Assembly: GCF_029931775.1 (NCBI RefSeq)
Contig: NC_079318.1
Location: forward strand, 33,804,159-33,868,158
Source of the DNA: Euleptes europaea
Taxonomy: Eukaryota > Chordata > Lepidosauria > Squamata > Sphaerodactylidae
Reading direction: 5' to 3'
Length of the DNA: 64,000 bases
The notes beneath the pieces are model-generated. The model had not been told where the DNA came from. It saw only the letters and a program-made list of their open reading frames with translations, and made no database searches. A program made the translations under genes and the position numbers. Shown in pieces: positions 27,401 to 34,376 of this stretch. Positions within the stretch are counted from its first letter, which is position 1, and each line of letters opens with the position of its first letter.

Positions 27401-30400
27401 AGGGTTCTTGTTTTTGTTGACACAAACTTAACATGGGTTCCACTGTAACCCATAAGTTCAGGCCCAGTTTCTTTAAAGTCAGCTGAATCAAATAGTGGGT
27501 TTTTAATTAACACAGAGTAGTCAATGTGCACAGTGCTTTACAGAGCACAAAAAGGCAAGTCCCTGCCCCAAGGAGCTTACAATTTGAAATAAGGACAATG
27601 ACAAAGAAAGGGGAGATGGAGGTGGGGAGAAACAGGAGAAGCATTTGTGTTCATCCCAATGACATGTACATGGGCTTAGCTCCTGTTGGGGAGGGGAACT
27701 AAGAGGTTGTGAATTTTCAAGTTTTTCCTGGGCTGCGCCTCTTCAGGAAAGTATCTTCATGTGCAGAAAACGTTTTGCATTCTATCTGAAAGAAAATGAG
27801 GAAGCAGCAGCTCTGCACCTTATTCAGGAAAGCATTCCAGAGCCTTGGGCCAGCAGTGTGAAAGGCCCTGCTCTTCACAACTGACTGTTGTTCTCACCTC
27901 TTAGAGTCAAACCTGACCTGTTATAACTTAGGGGCAACATTAAACTCAGGGGTTCTCTCGTTATTGGGCTGACTCCTATGTCCAAGGAAAATTTGCCAAG
28001 GCTTGTCTTAAGCCTGAGTGTAGACAAATATTATGCACACAGCGCTTAGCAACAGACACAGTGAAGTTGCTTTTAAAGCAAGGAGAAGACAGCTATAAGT
28101 GTCCCTTCGCCGTTCCCAAAAGTGTCAGAGGATGCCTCTGTGTGAAGAGTTAACAATGTTGTTTTCCACCGACTAGCTGAAACTTGATCCCTGTCTCAGT
28201 AACAGACTTCCTGACTCTCGGTGCTAACACTGTAGTGAGGCAGACCACAGACAATTTATTTAGAGCACTAGATTCTCTCAGCTGTTAAGGCCTGAAGGTT
28301 TGAATGCAAATGATAAATAGAACGGCCAAGAGTTGTTGCATGGGGCTGTGTCCTTTTCAATAGATGAGCACATTGTTTCTCTCTTCTGTATGGCTGTATC
28401 TATCTGGTTACTCTAACAAATATAAACTTGGAAAACTATTTGCGGACGAAAGCCCTTCGACCACAAGATAGGTTGCCAAATTTTGGGTTACTGAGATTAA
28501 AGTACGTAGTAAATTAAAAAGCAAAGATGCAGATAAAGTTGAGCTTAAACTACTGGATGTCAAAAAGTGGAGAAACCTGATGGCTGATTTGTTTATAGGA
28601 AAGAGATAATTGTCAAATTACTATGCGGTAATCTGATTTTAGTTTTGATAAGTTTTTATATCCTATTTTATTTGAATATCCTATTTTATTTGAAATGCTG
28701 TATGATTGTTATATATAGTGTGTATTTATTGGTCTTTGACTGCAAATAAAATTCAATTCAATAATCTCTCTCCTTTTGTAAACCAAACTGAAGGAAAACA
28801 GTCAGATTTAAGCCCATTTATGTGGATAATTTGGGCAGTACCTCAGTTGTAAATATTCTTCCTGCGATAGAAAAGTTTATTTCTTATATCTTTTGTGCAG
28901 CCTTGAAGAAAGAGTTCTTTAAAAAAAAATGTTTACATACAGCATATATAAAATTTATGAATAGTATTATTTATAATAGGTCCAACTTTAAAAAAATAGT
29001 GTATGGTAGTTTAGGTGTTTGGAACTGTGCCCTTTTGCCTGTATCAAATAGTAAGCATCTGTAGTCTGTAGACTGCACAGCATACAATTGTACAGGCTTG
29101 GTCTGTCAAAGTAATTCTTACAGTCAAAAGGTTTAATTATATTTGAGGTTCTGGAATTACTTCACAAACCAGTTCAAAAGCTCATGCTTTTGGCCTACTT
29201 CTCAGATTTTGCAAATTCTTGAGCACGATTTTGGCATTCTTAAGACCACACAAGTGCTTCTGACCCTTTGAGTAGTTTCCCAAATGCAGTCTTCTCTTGG
29301 AAACCAGACTCTTGCATAGTCTGAAGTTCTTAGGGCTCTTGCAGCGGGATGAGCGCTCCATAGGCGTGAAATAAAACCCTGTAGGCATGAATGTCTTTCA
29401 CATTCCTGGAGTTCTTACTTGTAATAACTGCCACCGGCTCTCAAGAAACTGGAGCGAATCATGGTTACAAAATGTTTTGTGCATGTATGACAGGCTTAGT
29501 GTTGCTGACATAAACAGAACTTCCTTTTTTCTGCATAAAGGTAGTAAATGGTTAATTGCAAACATTGATCTGAATCTTCCCTTCAGCGATGACCTGTTAA
29601 TTTTTGTTTGGACTTATTTGGGAATTTATTCCCACACGCTACATCTTCCCATACTCTGCAAGCTGTTAACACTACAGAAAACATGTGTAGTACTTATCAG
29701 ACCTTATTTATAGAAGCAACATTGTTAGTAAACAACTCTGTTAAAATCTGTCCCAATGGCGATCAAGTGCCTTTGGCCTTTCTAGACTTCAGGTATTCAG
29801 TTTCTAAGCATGTATTTTTAATCAGTGTACATCTTGTACAGTGTTTTGGTGAGAATTTATTTGCTGTCCTACCTGCTCACTAAGTAGTCACAGACCCAAC
29901 GCAAGAGTTCCTGGTAATCCTCCAGGGTTCCCCTGTTCAAAGTATTTTTTGTCAGGTAGTACCAAGAAGGTTCTGACTTCTCTTGCCCCCACCCCTTGCT
30001 CCAATATCACTGCATTCCACCTTTCTCCACCAAATAGTTTGGGGGATTTGGGATGGGGGCAAGTAGAGTAAATAAGGGAAACTGAGTCACACGTGAAGGA
30101 GCTCTCCTATCCCAGTTTTTTGTTCATAAATTTCTCAGACTTTCCCTTTTCGTACGACAGTGCATGACTGATCTCATAACACCTCTCTGTGACTGCTTTA
30201 GGTATTACACCTTTTAGGTGGTATAATGGTAAAATATACAGACGGTCTGTATTTTTTGAGAGGGGAGTTATTTGCCTGCAGGAAGCAGAAAGTATTTTAC
30301 CAGTGCAGCGTACAATCAGTATTTTCATCCAGAGGTTTATTCTGTTGGAAGGGTACGTGCGGACAATGTTTAGTTCAGCATGGTTTCTGATAAATGGCTA

Positions 30401-33400
30401 AATTAAGAGTAATGATATAAACTACCGCTTCTTCCACTGACTGTAATCCCCCACATTTGACAGTTCTTCATGCCATGAAAGAAGATAGTGAGAAAGTGCC
30501 AAGCTTATTAACAGACTACATCTTGAAGGGTGAGTATGCCTACTGCCAGCCATGAGGTGGATTTTAAAGCTGTTACTATGTAGAGTATGAATTGTGTTCT
30601 TCTGACAGTATAATGAGTTTAGCAGCACTGACTTTTTCTTTTAAATCCTCTGACACTGGCATTTTACATGAAAAGGCGGCTCCAAGCATGTTGCTCTATA
30701 AATAGCATAGTGAAATAGTAATTTCTTGATGACACTATTGGGCAGTAAAACAAATATAGAGCATTATATAGTATCAGTACTAAAATACTTGGCTTCATTT
30801 ATGAAAGCAAATAGTTCATTCCCAATGAAAGATGTAGGATTTTAAGAATGCTTAACATTAAAGAGTTTAACATCTCACCATATGGGTTAGCATAAACTTT
30901 CCATCAGAGGAATGAAACTTCCTTTCTTTACTTGTCCTGCTGCAGTCTGCTGATCTCCACAAAATGCTGTTCCTAGGGGAACAGGGGACCCTGAGGAATG
31001 ACACGGGGGGGGGGGGGTCTGCAGCAGGAAATCAGTAGAAATTGCCAATTTAGTCTGGATCCAACCCTGTTATCTGTAACTCGCAATGTAAAGTCAATAT
31101 ATCCAGTGCATTTTATCCCATCCGTCCTCTAAGGAGCTTAGGGGGCAGCATTCGTAGTTATCTCTTACCCATTTTAAAATATTGTCGTTTGGGTTCTGGG
31201 CTAAGGATTTGAAACATCGAGTCCTCAGCATAGCTGTTATTCAAAGGGACCTCTTCAACCACCCTGACTCTTGGTTGCTGTTCATTCTAGATGCATGGTG
31301 TAAAAAGCCAGTTGCCTGTGTTTCAGGACTGATTCAAAGTTGAGGTTTCAGGACTGATTCAAAGTTGCGGCTTAAGCTTTGGAATACCAACTAAATCCAA
31401 GGTGTTGTAAACTGATTTATAGAGAACATTTTGTGTTCTACTTGATTATTCAGATGATTCTGTCGTTAGAAAGCAAGGGAAACAAATATAGTGCTATTGA
31501 TTCGTGCAGTGCCAAATGGCAAGGGAGTAATTTGTGACGGTTTATTAAGGGCATGCGGTTTACGTGGGCTATCTGAAGGGTATGCAGACTTCCACAGGCT
31601 AGGGAAATCTGAAGCTCCAAGAACTGGATTGGTTAGTTGGCTGGCTCTTGGCAGTAGATGCTTAGTGATCCATATTTTAATAACCTTTATATGGCTCTGC
31701 CCTTAAAGTCAACATGGAAACTCCAGTTGGTACAAAACACCACGGTGTAGTTACTGTCAGGTGCTAGGCAGAGTGTGAATGCCACATTCATTCTGCAGTC
31801 ACTCTGTTGGTTACCAATCAGTGACTAGGCTCTGTTCAAGGTGCTGGTTACCTACAAAGCCGTTAATTGCCTTCGACCCGCATACCTGCAGGACTGTCTC
31901 TCCTGCTGTCCTCTGCCATGACAATTTCACTGATCTGAGCAAAGCCTTCTGAAGGTGCCGCCCTGCAAGTGGGTGGGATCCAGAGCTGCCCATTCACATG
32001 CGTTCTTTGTGGCAGCTCCCACTTTGTGGAACAGACTGGCCAAGGAGGTCAGTAAGGCTACAACGCTTCCATCATTCCACAGAATGTGCAAAATAGGAAT
32101 GTTCAGAACAGCGTTTTATAGAACTGTGTAATAGTGTGGAATGGCCAAGGCAGGCGCCTGTATAACAGAATAAGCCTTTAGTCCACTGCAATGATGATTC
32201 CAGGTATCATCTTGCTTTTACTGAAATTGTATTATCTTTGCAATTCCACCATACCTTGCCTAGGCAGTTGCGGTTCTCATTGCCTACTAATTCTGTAATT
32301 GCATTGCTCATTAGATGTCTTATGCTGTATGATTGCATGTTTTACGCTGCAATCTGCTTTGAGTCTTGGCGAGAAAGGTGGGCTATAAAAAAGTAAATAG
32401 ACCTATGGAAGTAACTTATTTTCCCACCGTCACAGTGTGAATTGGAAAGAAGAGTTCAGAAATAGCTCTTGCTTGGTGCTTGTGTGTCCCTGTGTGCGGC
32501 TGCAGAAAGGAATAAGAGGGGATCCTTATTCTTGTACTGCCGCTGCGTAGGCCCTAACATGCAGCAGCAGGTTATATGCACGTGACTGCGTGCAAGGATT
32601 TCTTTACATTCTTCTGTAAAACAGATAATCGGTGCTAGGTTGGAGACTCCTAGATGGCAAGGTAAAGCTAGGAGGGTCTTTGAAATCTAATAAGCTTAAG
32701 AAACAAGAAATCAACAGCTTTGCTGGTTATTGCCTGGGGGGAAAGTGGGGTGTTAATTGGATCCACACACTTACTCAGAATTTCACTCCAGGCATTATTT
32801 TAGCACCTTGTGGTGCATCCAGTTCTGCATTTTCAAGCAGTAATTTACCCTAGCAGTGAAGTATTGCCCACACTGTTAAGTGGGAATCTCCACTGAGTTG
32901 GCAGTCCGAACACTAAAGAAGTGAAGTATCTTGCTGCTGCTTGAAGACGCAAGTGAGAAGTTTGCACCCTCTTTCCAAGTAGGGCTCGTAAAAAATTGGA
33001 TGAGTTCCCATCAACAGAGTGATATAAGGCAGCTGAGTTCCTCTCCTGTTCTTTCCATATAGGAATAATACCTTCCAGAGGCTTTATGAAAGATGCCAAA
33101 AAGTTTTTGTGACTTTGTCTTCCTGTTTACATGTACGTTTCACAATGTGACTGTCGTGTGAATACTATCAGAATACAGCGAATCGTATAGATTATGTTTA
33201 TGTAATCTCTTCCAGTCTATTGTTCTTGGGTGCTGTAAAAATGGTGGGTACAAACTGTTCGGTAAGCAGTTTTATTAAGTTGATCACACCTAAGTTCTCA
33301 GTGAGCACTTCACTGTGTGGTTTATTTACAGGGAAGGGGTGCATGCAAAGGATGCTGTTATATATGATGGCTTTCTCATAATGGCATTCATAAATTATTG

Positions 33401-34121
33401 CAACACAATTCCTGGAGGAAATCACCCCTCTCTTGTCACTGAAATGTAGTGTGAGAATACTGTGTGCTGTGAAATATTGGGCAAGGCCCCGCAAACCATG
33501 AATAGAAAGAGTTCGCAGACAAGGGATCTGCTCCTTCTCTGCTGGTCCTGGGAGGGGGGCGGGTCAAAGGACCCTCAGGGATAGTGGGATAACAGTCACT
33601 TTGATTATTGTAGTAATATTTTGAGTTCCTCTCTCCTTAGCTTTTATGTCATTTTATTCTCATATTTCAAATTAGCAGCAAGGTTAAAGCTTTTGTTTTA
33701 AATGTTGGAAGAGACTGACTATTCTAAGATCAGCAAACTGTGATAAGAAAATTTGTGTGTTTTCATTCTTGACACCTAAACCTGACTTCTTCATTTGCTT
33801 TTGTGTTGTGCTAGCCTTGGTTTGAAAGCTGGATTGCTCTGAGGTTTGTGTCTTTTAGATGTAGAACAGGAATGAGAAATATGTAAAGGACATGTCTTGA
33901 CTGCCACGGTATATAATCCATAGGTTGTGCACATCAGGATGGTGTATGTATTGCTTCAGAATCCTTTAAATGTGTGTATAGCACATTCTTTCATTAGTGC
34001 TGTACGTAATACCTGAATGTTCTGCAAAAGAGCTAATAAATTTCCTTTAAGGACTTATCTCAGTGTCTAAGACATGTCCTTCTAGTTAACTCATTTCTGT
34101 AAGGAATTAGTTGATGGCTCT

Positions 34122-34152
<31 letters not shown>

Positions 34153-34376
34153 CTCCTTCTATGGGTTTTTGTTGTGTGATGGGGAATAAGGTTCATACTC
34201 ATTATACATACGTGTTACTGTGTTTAAACTTTTAGACTATAGTTATAAGGCTTTTAGTTTGATTAGCTTGTATCTAATGGTATTCTCAGCTGAGCCAAGT
34301 CCAATAATGTTAATAGGTATGTACCCTGCTTTTTATTTTATTTATTTATTTATTTGCAGTTCTGTGCCCTACATGA
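60..34376 (+). CDS. FEZ2: FEZ2, fasciculation and elongation protein zeta-2 (9 coding exons)
   Basis: Nine exons join in frame to 378 codons: 60-316, 4802-4910, 8079-8195, 11028-11172, 12749-13017, 20204-20284, 26127-26202, 30464-30529 and 34360-34376. All introns are GT-AG. I recognised the protein from memory of vertebrate FEZ2: the GDWQDF motif (residues 14-19), IWNALTDNYGNVMPVDWKSS (87-106), SDDEELREQLDMHSIIVSC (132-150), an acidic EEIEEMMQESPDPDDD stretch (about 163-178), a long coiled coil with a poly-lysine end (about 212-290), and the C-terminus ending in LCPT. FEZ proteins are cytosolic coiled-coil adaptors that link cargo to kinesin-1 and bind PKC zeta; FEZ2 has also been linked to autophagy control. 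The length matches the long human isoform. The ATG at 60 is the only one in the first exon that fits and has a good Kozak context. No break or missing conserved segment is visible, so it looks functional. Confidence 0.97.
481..752. repeat. A-rich minisatellite, ~18-bp unit, in FEZ2 intron 1
   Basis: About 13-16 tandem copies of an 18-base unit, AAATAAAATTTCCAAAAG, some extended by an extra ATGACAT-type segment so that units of about 18 and 28 bases alternate. It starts about 165 bp after the exon 1 donor. The long open frames read across it are products of the repeat. A short foldback (TTTTTGGGGAATTT with AAATTCCCCAAAA) follows at about 753-800. Confidence 0.9.
822..1325 (+). mobile_element. 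Penelope-like element remnant with inverted arm and 12-bp TSD
   Basis: The element is flanked by perfect 12-bp copies of AATTAAAATGTT (810-821 and 1326-1337). The first 60 bases (822-881) recur as a near-perfect reverse complement at 1085-1144. The right part is a sequence repeated across reptile genomes, ending near AGACTAACACGGCTACCCA. Target duplications of about 12 bp and a partly inverted end are typical of PLE insertions. The family call is inference. A hammerhead-like core lies at 1196-1223. Confidence 0.6.
1375..1725 (+). mobile_element. CR1 LINE 3' end, split by a MITE
   Basis: The GGGGTAGGGGTCGCTGGGG segment and the block ending in CCTTCCAACTCTATGATTC match the CR1 3' tail seen uninterrupted at about 38030-38150. 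A MITE (1419-1627) sits inside it. Confidence 0.75.
1419..1627 (+). mobile_element. hAT-type MITE, TIR TAGGGTTGCCA
   Basis: The ends are TAGGGTTGCCA and TGGCAACCCTA. The flanks are CGCTGGGG (1411-1418) and CACTGGGG (1628-1635), an 8-bp duplication with one difference, as expected for the hAT superfamily. The interior shares the CTGGAGATCTCCTGC and GGCAATTGGACTCTATGGCA blocks with the other copies. It encodes no protein. Confidence 0.85.
2020..2150 (+). repeat. Dispersed SINE-like repeat fragment
   Basis: Contains ATAAGAACATAAGAAAGGCC and CTGCTGGATCAGACCAAGGC followed by CCAGCAGTCTGTTCACACAG, a squamate interspersed repeat type that I recognise only in general terms. No terminal features are clear. 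Confidence 0.5.
2297..2395 (-). mobile_element. CR1 LINE 3' end fragment
   Basis: TAGAATCACAGAGTTGGAAG followed by the CATCTAGTCCAACCTCCTGC block is the reverse complement of the CR1 3' terminus. Confidence 0.8.
2535..2738 (+). mobile_element. hAT-type MITE, TIR TAGGGTTGCC family
   Basis: Second copy of the family at 1419. The flanks are GTCCTAGC (2527-2534) and GTTCTAGC (2739-2746), a 7/8 matching duplication. Same internal blocks and similar length. Confidence 0.85.
2863..3210. mobile_element. Penelope-like remnant interrupted by a 5S SINE
   Basis: Left part (2863-2922) reads GGGTAGCCGGTTAGTCTGTA and GAGTCCAGTAGCACCTTA. The right part (3091-3210) contains the opposite-orientation counterpart ending in GGTACTACTGGATTCAAA, so the two halves are inverted relative to each other as in the other PLE pieces here. 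The 5S SINE at 2924-3090 sits between them. Confidence 0.5.
2924..3090 (+). mobile_element. 5S-rRNA-headed SINE (partial)
   Basis: The segment CATCAGATCTCGAAGCTAAG followed by CAGGGTCGGCTCTGGGAGAC corresponds to the internal promoter region of 5S rRNA. It is followed by the SINE body with ACAAACCACCTCTG and a degenerate GGTTGCCATAAGTC tail. It is shortened relative to 39513-39751. Confidence 0.75.
3211..3840. other. Intron 1, nothing recognised
   Basis: AT-rich intronic sequence with no clear repeat or conserved coding segment. TTCAGTTGCTGAGCAAATCTG occurs nearly twice in tandem around 3313-3363. Confidence 0.4.
3841..4080 (+). mobile_element. tRNA-headed SINE (GTGTAGTGGTTA family)
   Basis: Begins AGAACCAATGTGGTGTAGTG, carries box A/B-like segments (TAGTGGTTAGAGTG and GGTTCAAATCC) and ends in the squamate-type body GTTGTTAGGATAAAATTAGG. 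It is decayed. Confidence 0.75.
4081..4801. other. Rest of intron 1
   Basis: No repeat or exon recognised apart from an A17 run at about 4478-4495. The polypyrimidine tract of the exon 2 acceptor lies at 4775-4800. Confidence 0.4.
4802..4910 (+). CDS. FEZ2: FEZ2 exon 2
   Basis: The acceptor is TTCAG and the donor is GTAAGT. It completes Glu86 and encodes residues 87-122 (IWNALTDNYGNVMPVDW... to LNLSEKG), nearly identical to the mammalian protein. It ends in phase 0. Confidence 0.97.
5370..5600. repeat. L2-like 3' UTR repeat in intron 2
   Basis: The blocks TCTCCCAGCACCACCTTCTG, TCTAAGTAGGACC and GGTATCAAAAACCGCC resemble a non-coding part of reptile L2 LINEs that I know from other loci. Family call from memory, hence moderate. 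The rest of intron 2 between 4911 and 6400 shows nothing recognised. Confidence 0.45.
6408..6530 (-). mobile_element. CR1 LINE 3' end fragment
   Basis: GAATCATAGGGTTGGAAGG and CATCTAGTCCAACCCCCGGC mark the reverse-complemented CR1 tail. It abuts a BovB fragment at about 6545. Confidence 0.8.
6545..6664 (-). mobile_element. RTE-BovB LINE fragment
   Basis: Reverse complement of the BovB 3' coding end: AGCCTTGCTCAGGTCTTG, ATTGAATCAATCCATCTAAT and TTTAGTCATTTTAGCTTCTA follow the same order as in the larger copies here. It lacks the terminal tail because another BovB copy begins directly beside it. Confidence 0.8.
6671..7738 (-). mobile_element. RTE-BovB LINE, 3' part, interrupted by a PLE
   Basis: Starts with the BovB 3' terminus in reverse (GTGTTAAGTGCTGTCAGGTC) and runs through the reverse-transcriptase C-terminal region, recognisable on the minus strand from RWIDSIKEA-type and WVLDQIKPELS-type segments. 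It is truncated at about 7738, decayed, and split by the element at 6994-7270. BovB encodes an endonuclease and reverse transcriptase; this copy is dead. Confidence 0.85.
6994..7270. mobile_element. Penelope-like element, inverted arms, 13-bp TSD
   Basis: Inserted into BovB between CCACTTACCTGTC (6981-6993) and CCACTTACTTGTC (7271-7283). The insert consists of two arms of about 110 bp in opposite orientation, each carrying CCTGACGTTTCGCC or its complement and the AAATACCAAGACCA block, meeting near 7115. The same sequence forms the 3' end of the GIY-YIG-encoding PLE at 53129-53970. That link supports the family call. Confidence 0.75.
8079..8195 (+). CDS. FEZ2: FEZ2 exon 3
   Basis: 39 codons (residues 123-161), phase 0 at both ends, with a GTAAAC donor. 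It holds the acidic LSDDEELREQLDMHSIIVSC block, typical of the FEZ family, and ends in LFTAEQ. Confidence 0.97.
8196..9599. other. Intron 3, nothing recognised
   Basis: AT-rich intronic sequence without a repeat, RNA gene or exon I can name. The stretch 7739-8078 at the end of intron 2 is likewise blank. Confidence 0.4.
9600..9850 (+). mobile_element. tRNA-headed SINE body (ACCTTT tail family)
   Basis: The body reads GAGGTCGGTAAAATGAGTAC, CCAGCTTGCTGGGGG, ATGACTGGGGAAGGCAATG and CACCCCATGGGTCAG, and ends in CTACCTTTACCTTT. The head is missing and replaced by a duplicated TTCCATCCTTC segment. Full copies are at 21561 and 47408. Confidence 0.8.
10431..10635 (-). mobile_element. tRNA-Ala-like SINE
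   Basis: On the minus strand it begins with a tRNA-like head (GTGGCTCAGTGGTAGAGCAT, then CTTGGCATG) whose anticodon-loop position reads GGC, as in tRNA-Ala. A conserved body ending in AAGGCAGCTTCATGTGTT follows. Box A and box B are both visible. Confidence 0.85.
10688..10902 (-). mobile_element. tRNA-Ala-like SINE, second copy
   Basis: Same family and orientation as the copy 52 bp upstream. Its tRNA head lies near 10840-10902, close to the exon 4 acceptor. Confidence 0.85.
11028..11172 (+). CDS. FEZ2: FEZ2 exon 4
   Basis: It encodes residues 162-209 plus the first base of codon 210: the acidic VIEEIEEMMQESPDPDDD segment followed by the QSDRLSLLSQEIQTLKRSS helix. The donor is G|GTAAAG. Two tRNA-type SINEs lie 126 bp and more upstream of its acceptor. 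Confidence 0.97.
11173..12039. other. Intron 4, first part
   Basis: No exon or gene recognised. ACATTAAAACTTTATTACGG near 11510 looks like the reversed 3' end of some retroposon, but I cannot name the family. Confidence 0.35.
12040..12248 (+). mobile_element. hAT-type MITE, TIR TAGGGTTGCC family
   Basis: TAGGGTTGCCAACCACCAAG at the left and a CTGGCAGCCCTA right end, with the shared interior. The flanking octamers AACTGTGA and TATGGTGA match at only about five positions, so the duplication is decayed. It lies 500 bp before exon 5. Confidence 0.8.
12749..13017 (+). CDS. FEZ2: FEZ2 exon 5 (coiled coil)
   Basis: It completes Gly210 and encodes residues 211-299. This is the main coiled coil (LNDLLEEIETAIKDYSEELV and following), the NSFISVLIEVQNKQ segment, a five-lysine run and the HMPGT junction. 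In FEZ proteins this helical region carries partner binding and dimerisation. The donor is ACA|GTAAGA, phase 0. Confidence 0.97.
13018..13642. other. Intron 5, first part, nothing recognised
   Basis: Ordinary AT-rich intron sequence. No repeat family or RNA gene identified. Confidence 0.35.
13643..13906 (+). mobile_element. tRNA-headed SINE (GTGTAGTGGTTA family)
   Basis: GAGCCAGCATGGTGTAGTGG, a box-B-like GGTTCAATTCC, then GGTGACCTTGGGCAAGTCAC and GGTGATTGTAAGCCGGC. The (CTT)n tail AACTCTTCTTCTTCTTCTT completes a full-length copy. Confidence 0.85.
13907..15398. other. Intron 5, middle part, nothing recognised
   Basis: Open frames of up to 131 codons here have no recognisable similarity and no splice support. 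I treat the stretch as non-coding intron. Confidence 0.35.
15399..15612 (-). mobile_element. tRNA-Ala-like SINE
   Basis: Third full copy of the family at 10431, with the tRNA-like head (minus strand) at about 15545-15605 and the same GAAGCTGCCTTATACTGAAT body. Confidence 0.85.
15680..15872. mobile_element. Penelope-like remnant with opposed halves
   Basis: The left half reads GGGTAACCACGTTGGTCTGC and GAGTCCAGTAGTGCCTTAAA. The right half carries the opposite-strand counterpart, TTAAGGTGCTACTGTACTCA. This is the same head-to-head layout as at 822-1325 and 6994-7270. A decayed hammerhead-like core lies at 15788-15815. Confidence 0.55.
15873..17734. other. Intron 5, nothing recognised
   Basis: AT-rich sequence with short homopolymer runs (G9 near 16722, C8 near 16970). 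No gene, repeat family or RNA identified. Confidence 0.35.
17735..17957 (-). mobile_element. tRNA-headed SINE (GTGTAGTGGTTA family), 5'-eroded
   Basis: The reverse complement shows the SINE body with GGTCACCCAGCTTCAAGG on the plus strand and GGGTCTCTCAGATCCTAGCA near the eroded tRNA head. Confidence 0.65.
17958..18130 (-). mobile_element. L2-type LINE 3' tail
   Basis: (TTTA)n followed by ACATCCCGCTCTCCCCAGCA and CTGGGCTCAGAGCAGTTTAC is the reversed 3' terminus of reptile L2-type LINEs. Confidence 0.6.
18131..18888. other. Intron 5, nothing recognised
   Basis: No repeat or exon identified. A C/A-rich run lies at 18608-18630. Confidence 0.35.
18889..19047 (+). mobile_element. tRNA-headed SINE body (ACCTTT tail family), 5'-truncated
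   Basis: Begins at TGAGTACCCAGCTTGCTGGG and continues to CACCCCATGGGTCAGGATTG and a CCTTTACGTTTA tail. The tRNA head is absent. Confidence 0.8.
19191..19389 (-). mobile_element. hAT-type MITE with perfect 8-bp TSD
   Basis: Reverse orientation copy of the TAGGGTTGCC family. It is bounded by identical octamers AGTCTTCC at 19183-19190 and 19390-19397. This is the clearest evidence in the window that the family moves with a hAT-type transposase. Confidence 0.9.
20204..20284 (+). CDS. FEZ2: FEZ2 exon 6, 27-codon cassette exon
   Basis: 81 bp, phase 0 at both ends, encoding RFSMEGISNVIQNGFRQTFG and seven more residues (300-326). The acceptor is CCCTATAG and the donor is a weak GTGCTG. As I recall, human FEZ2 isoforms of 353 and 380 residues differ by just such a 27-residue segment, so it is probably an alternatively included exon. 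Skipping it keeps the frame and joins HMPGT directly to YLTTVIPYEKK. Confidence 0.9.
20285..21560. other. Intron 6, first part, nothing recognised
   Basis: AT-rich intron sequence without an identifiable element. The same is true of 19398-20203 before exon 6. Confidence 0.35.
21561..21872 (+). mobile_element. tRNA-headed SINE, full length (ACCTTT tail family)
   Basis: The head GAGCCCCTGGCACAAAGTGG with a box-B-like GAGTTCAATCCC is spaced as in tRNAs with a long variable arm (Leu/Ser type). The shared body and a CCCTTACCTTACC tail follow. Confidence 0.85.
22636..22920 (+). mobile_element. tRNA-headed SINE with duplicated head
   Basis: The family of 13643. The tRNA-like start occurs twice in succession (CAGTGTGGTGTAGTGGTTAA and GCCAGCGTGATGTAGTTAAG) before a single body and an AACTCTTCTTCC tail. 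The stretch 21873-22635 before it shows nothing recognised. Confidence 0.8.
23366..23585 (-). mobile_element. 5S-rRNA-headed SINE, full length
   Basis: On the minus strand the order is a CTGACCTGGATGGCCC start, the 5S-like CTCGTCAGATCTCAGAAGCT region, the body with GGTTTGCCAGTGCC (plus-strand reading), and a 3' tail GACTTGACGGCACTTTACAC. The tail matches the 3' end of BovB. Confidence 0.9.
24033..24300 (+). repeat. Fragment related to the AGGCCNTTTATGC MITE
   Basis: AGGTCGTTTATGCATGGGGA followed by GTTTTGCC resembles the left end of the element at 35305. I cannot find a matching right end, so it may be truncated. Confidence 0.4.
25240..25420 (-). mobile_element. L2-type LINE 3' tail
   Basis: TTTATTTGATTTATAACCCG followed by GAGGACTCAGGGCTAGTTCA is the reversed L2-type terminus also seen at 17958. 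The intron sequence 24301-25239 and 25421-26126 is otherwise blank, apart from a TATATATA tract at 25551-25560. Confidence 0.55.
26127..26202 (+). CDS. FEZ2: FEZ2 exon 7
   Basis: It encodes YLTTVIPYEKKSGPPSIEDL and on to residue 351, plus one base of codon 352. The acceptor is TTGGCAG and the donor is a consensus GTAAGT. Confidence 0.97.
26203..30463. other. Intron 7, mostly unannotated
   Basis: At about 27480-27900 there is an old LINE-like repeat (CTGCCCCAAGGAGCTTACAA and AAGCATTCCAGAGCC blocks). Otherwise the 4.3 kb intron shows no element or exon that I recognise. It is notably poorer in young repeats than introns 1 to 6. Confidence 0.4.
30464..30529 (+). CDS. FEZ2: FEZ2 exon 8
   Basis: It completes Ile352 and encodes LHAMKEDSEKVPSLLTDYIL and Lys373, plus one base of codon 374. 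The acceptor is TTGACAG and the donor is G|GTGAGT. Confidence 0.96.
30530..31690. other. Intron 8, first part, nothing recognised
   Basis: AT-rich sequence with a G11 run at about 31006-31016. A 20-base segment around TTTCAGGACTGATTCAAAGT occurs twice at 31322-31366. Confidence 0.35.
31700..32398 (+). mobile_element. L2-type LINE 3' end
   Basis: Decayed coding similarity to the L2 ORF2 C-terminus is visible (QNTTV-like and FKVLVTYKAVN-like segments). An L2-type 3' UTR with CGAGAAAGGTGGGCTATAAA follows. The remainder of intron 8 up to 34359 has no recognised element apart from the TG/CG tract. Confidence 0.6.
34121..34153. repeat. (TG)n(CG)n tract
   Basis: About 12 TG units followed directly by about five CG units, 210 bp upstream of the last FEZ2 acceptor. 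Alternating purine-pyrimidine runs of this kind favour Z-DNA. Confidence 0.9.
34360..34376 (+). CDS. FEZ2: FEZ2 exon 9 (terminal codons and stop)
   Basis: The acceptor TTTGCAG follows a TTTA-rich tract. The exon completes Val374 and gives Leu-Cys-Pro-Thr and TGA, the same C-terminus as the mammalian protein. Confidence 0.94.
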
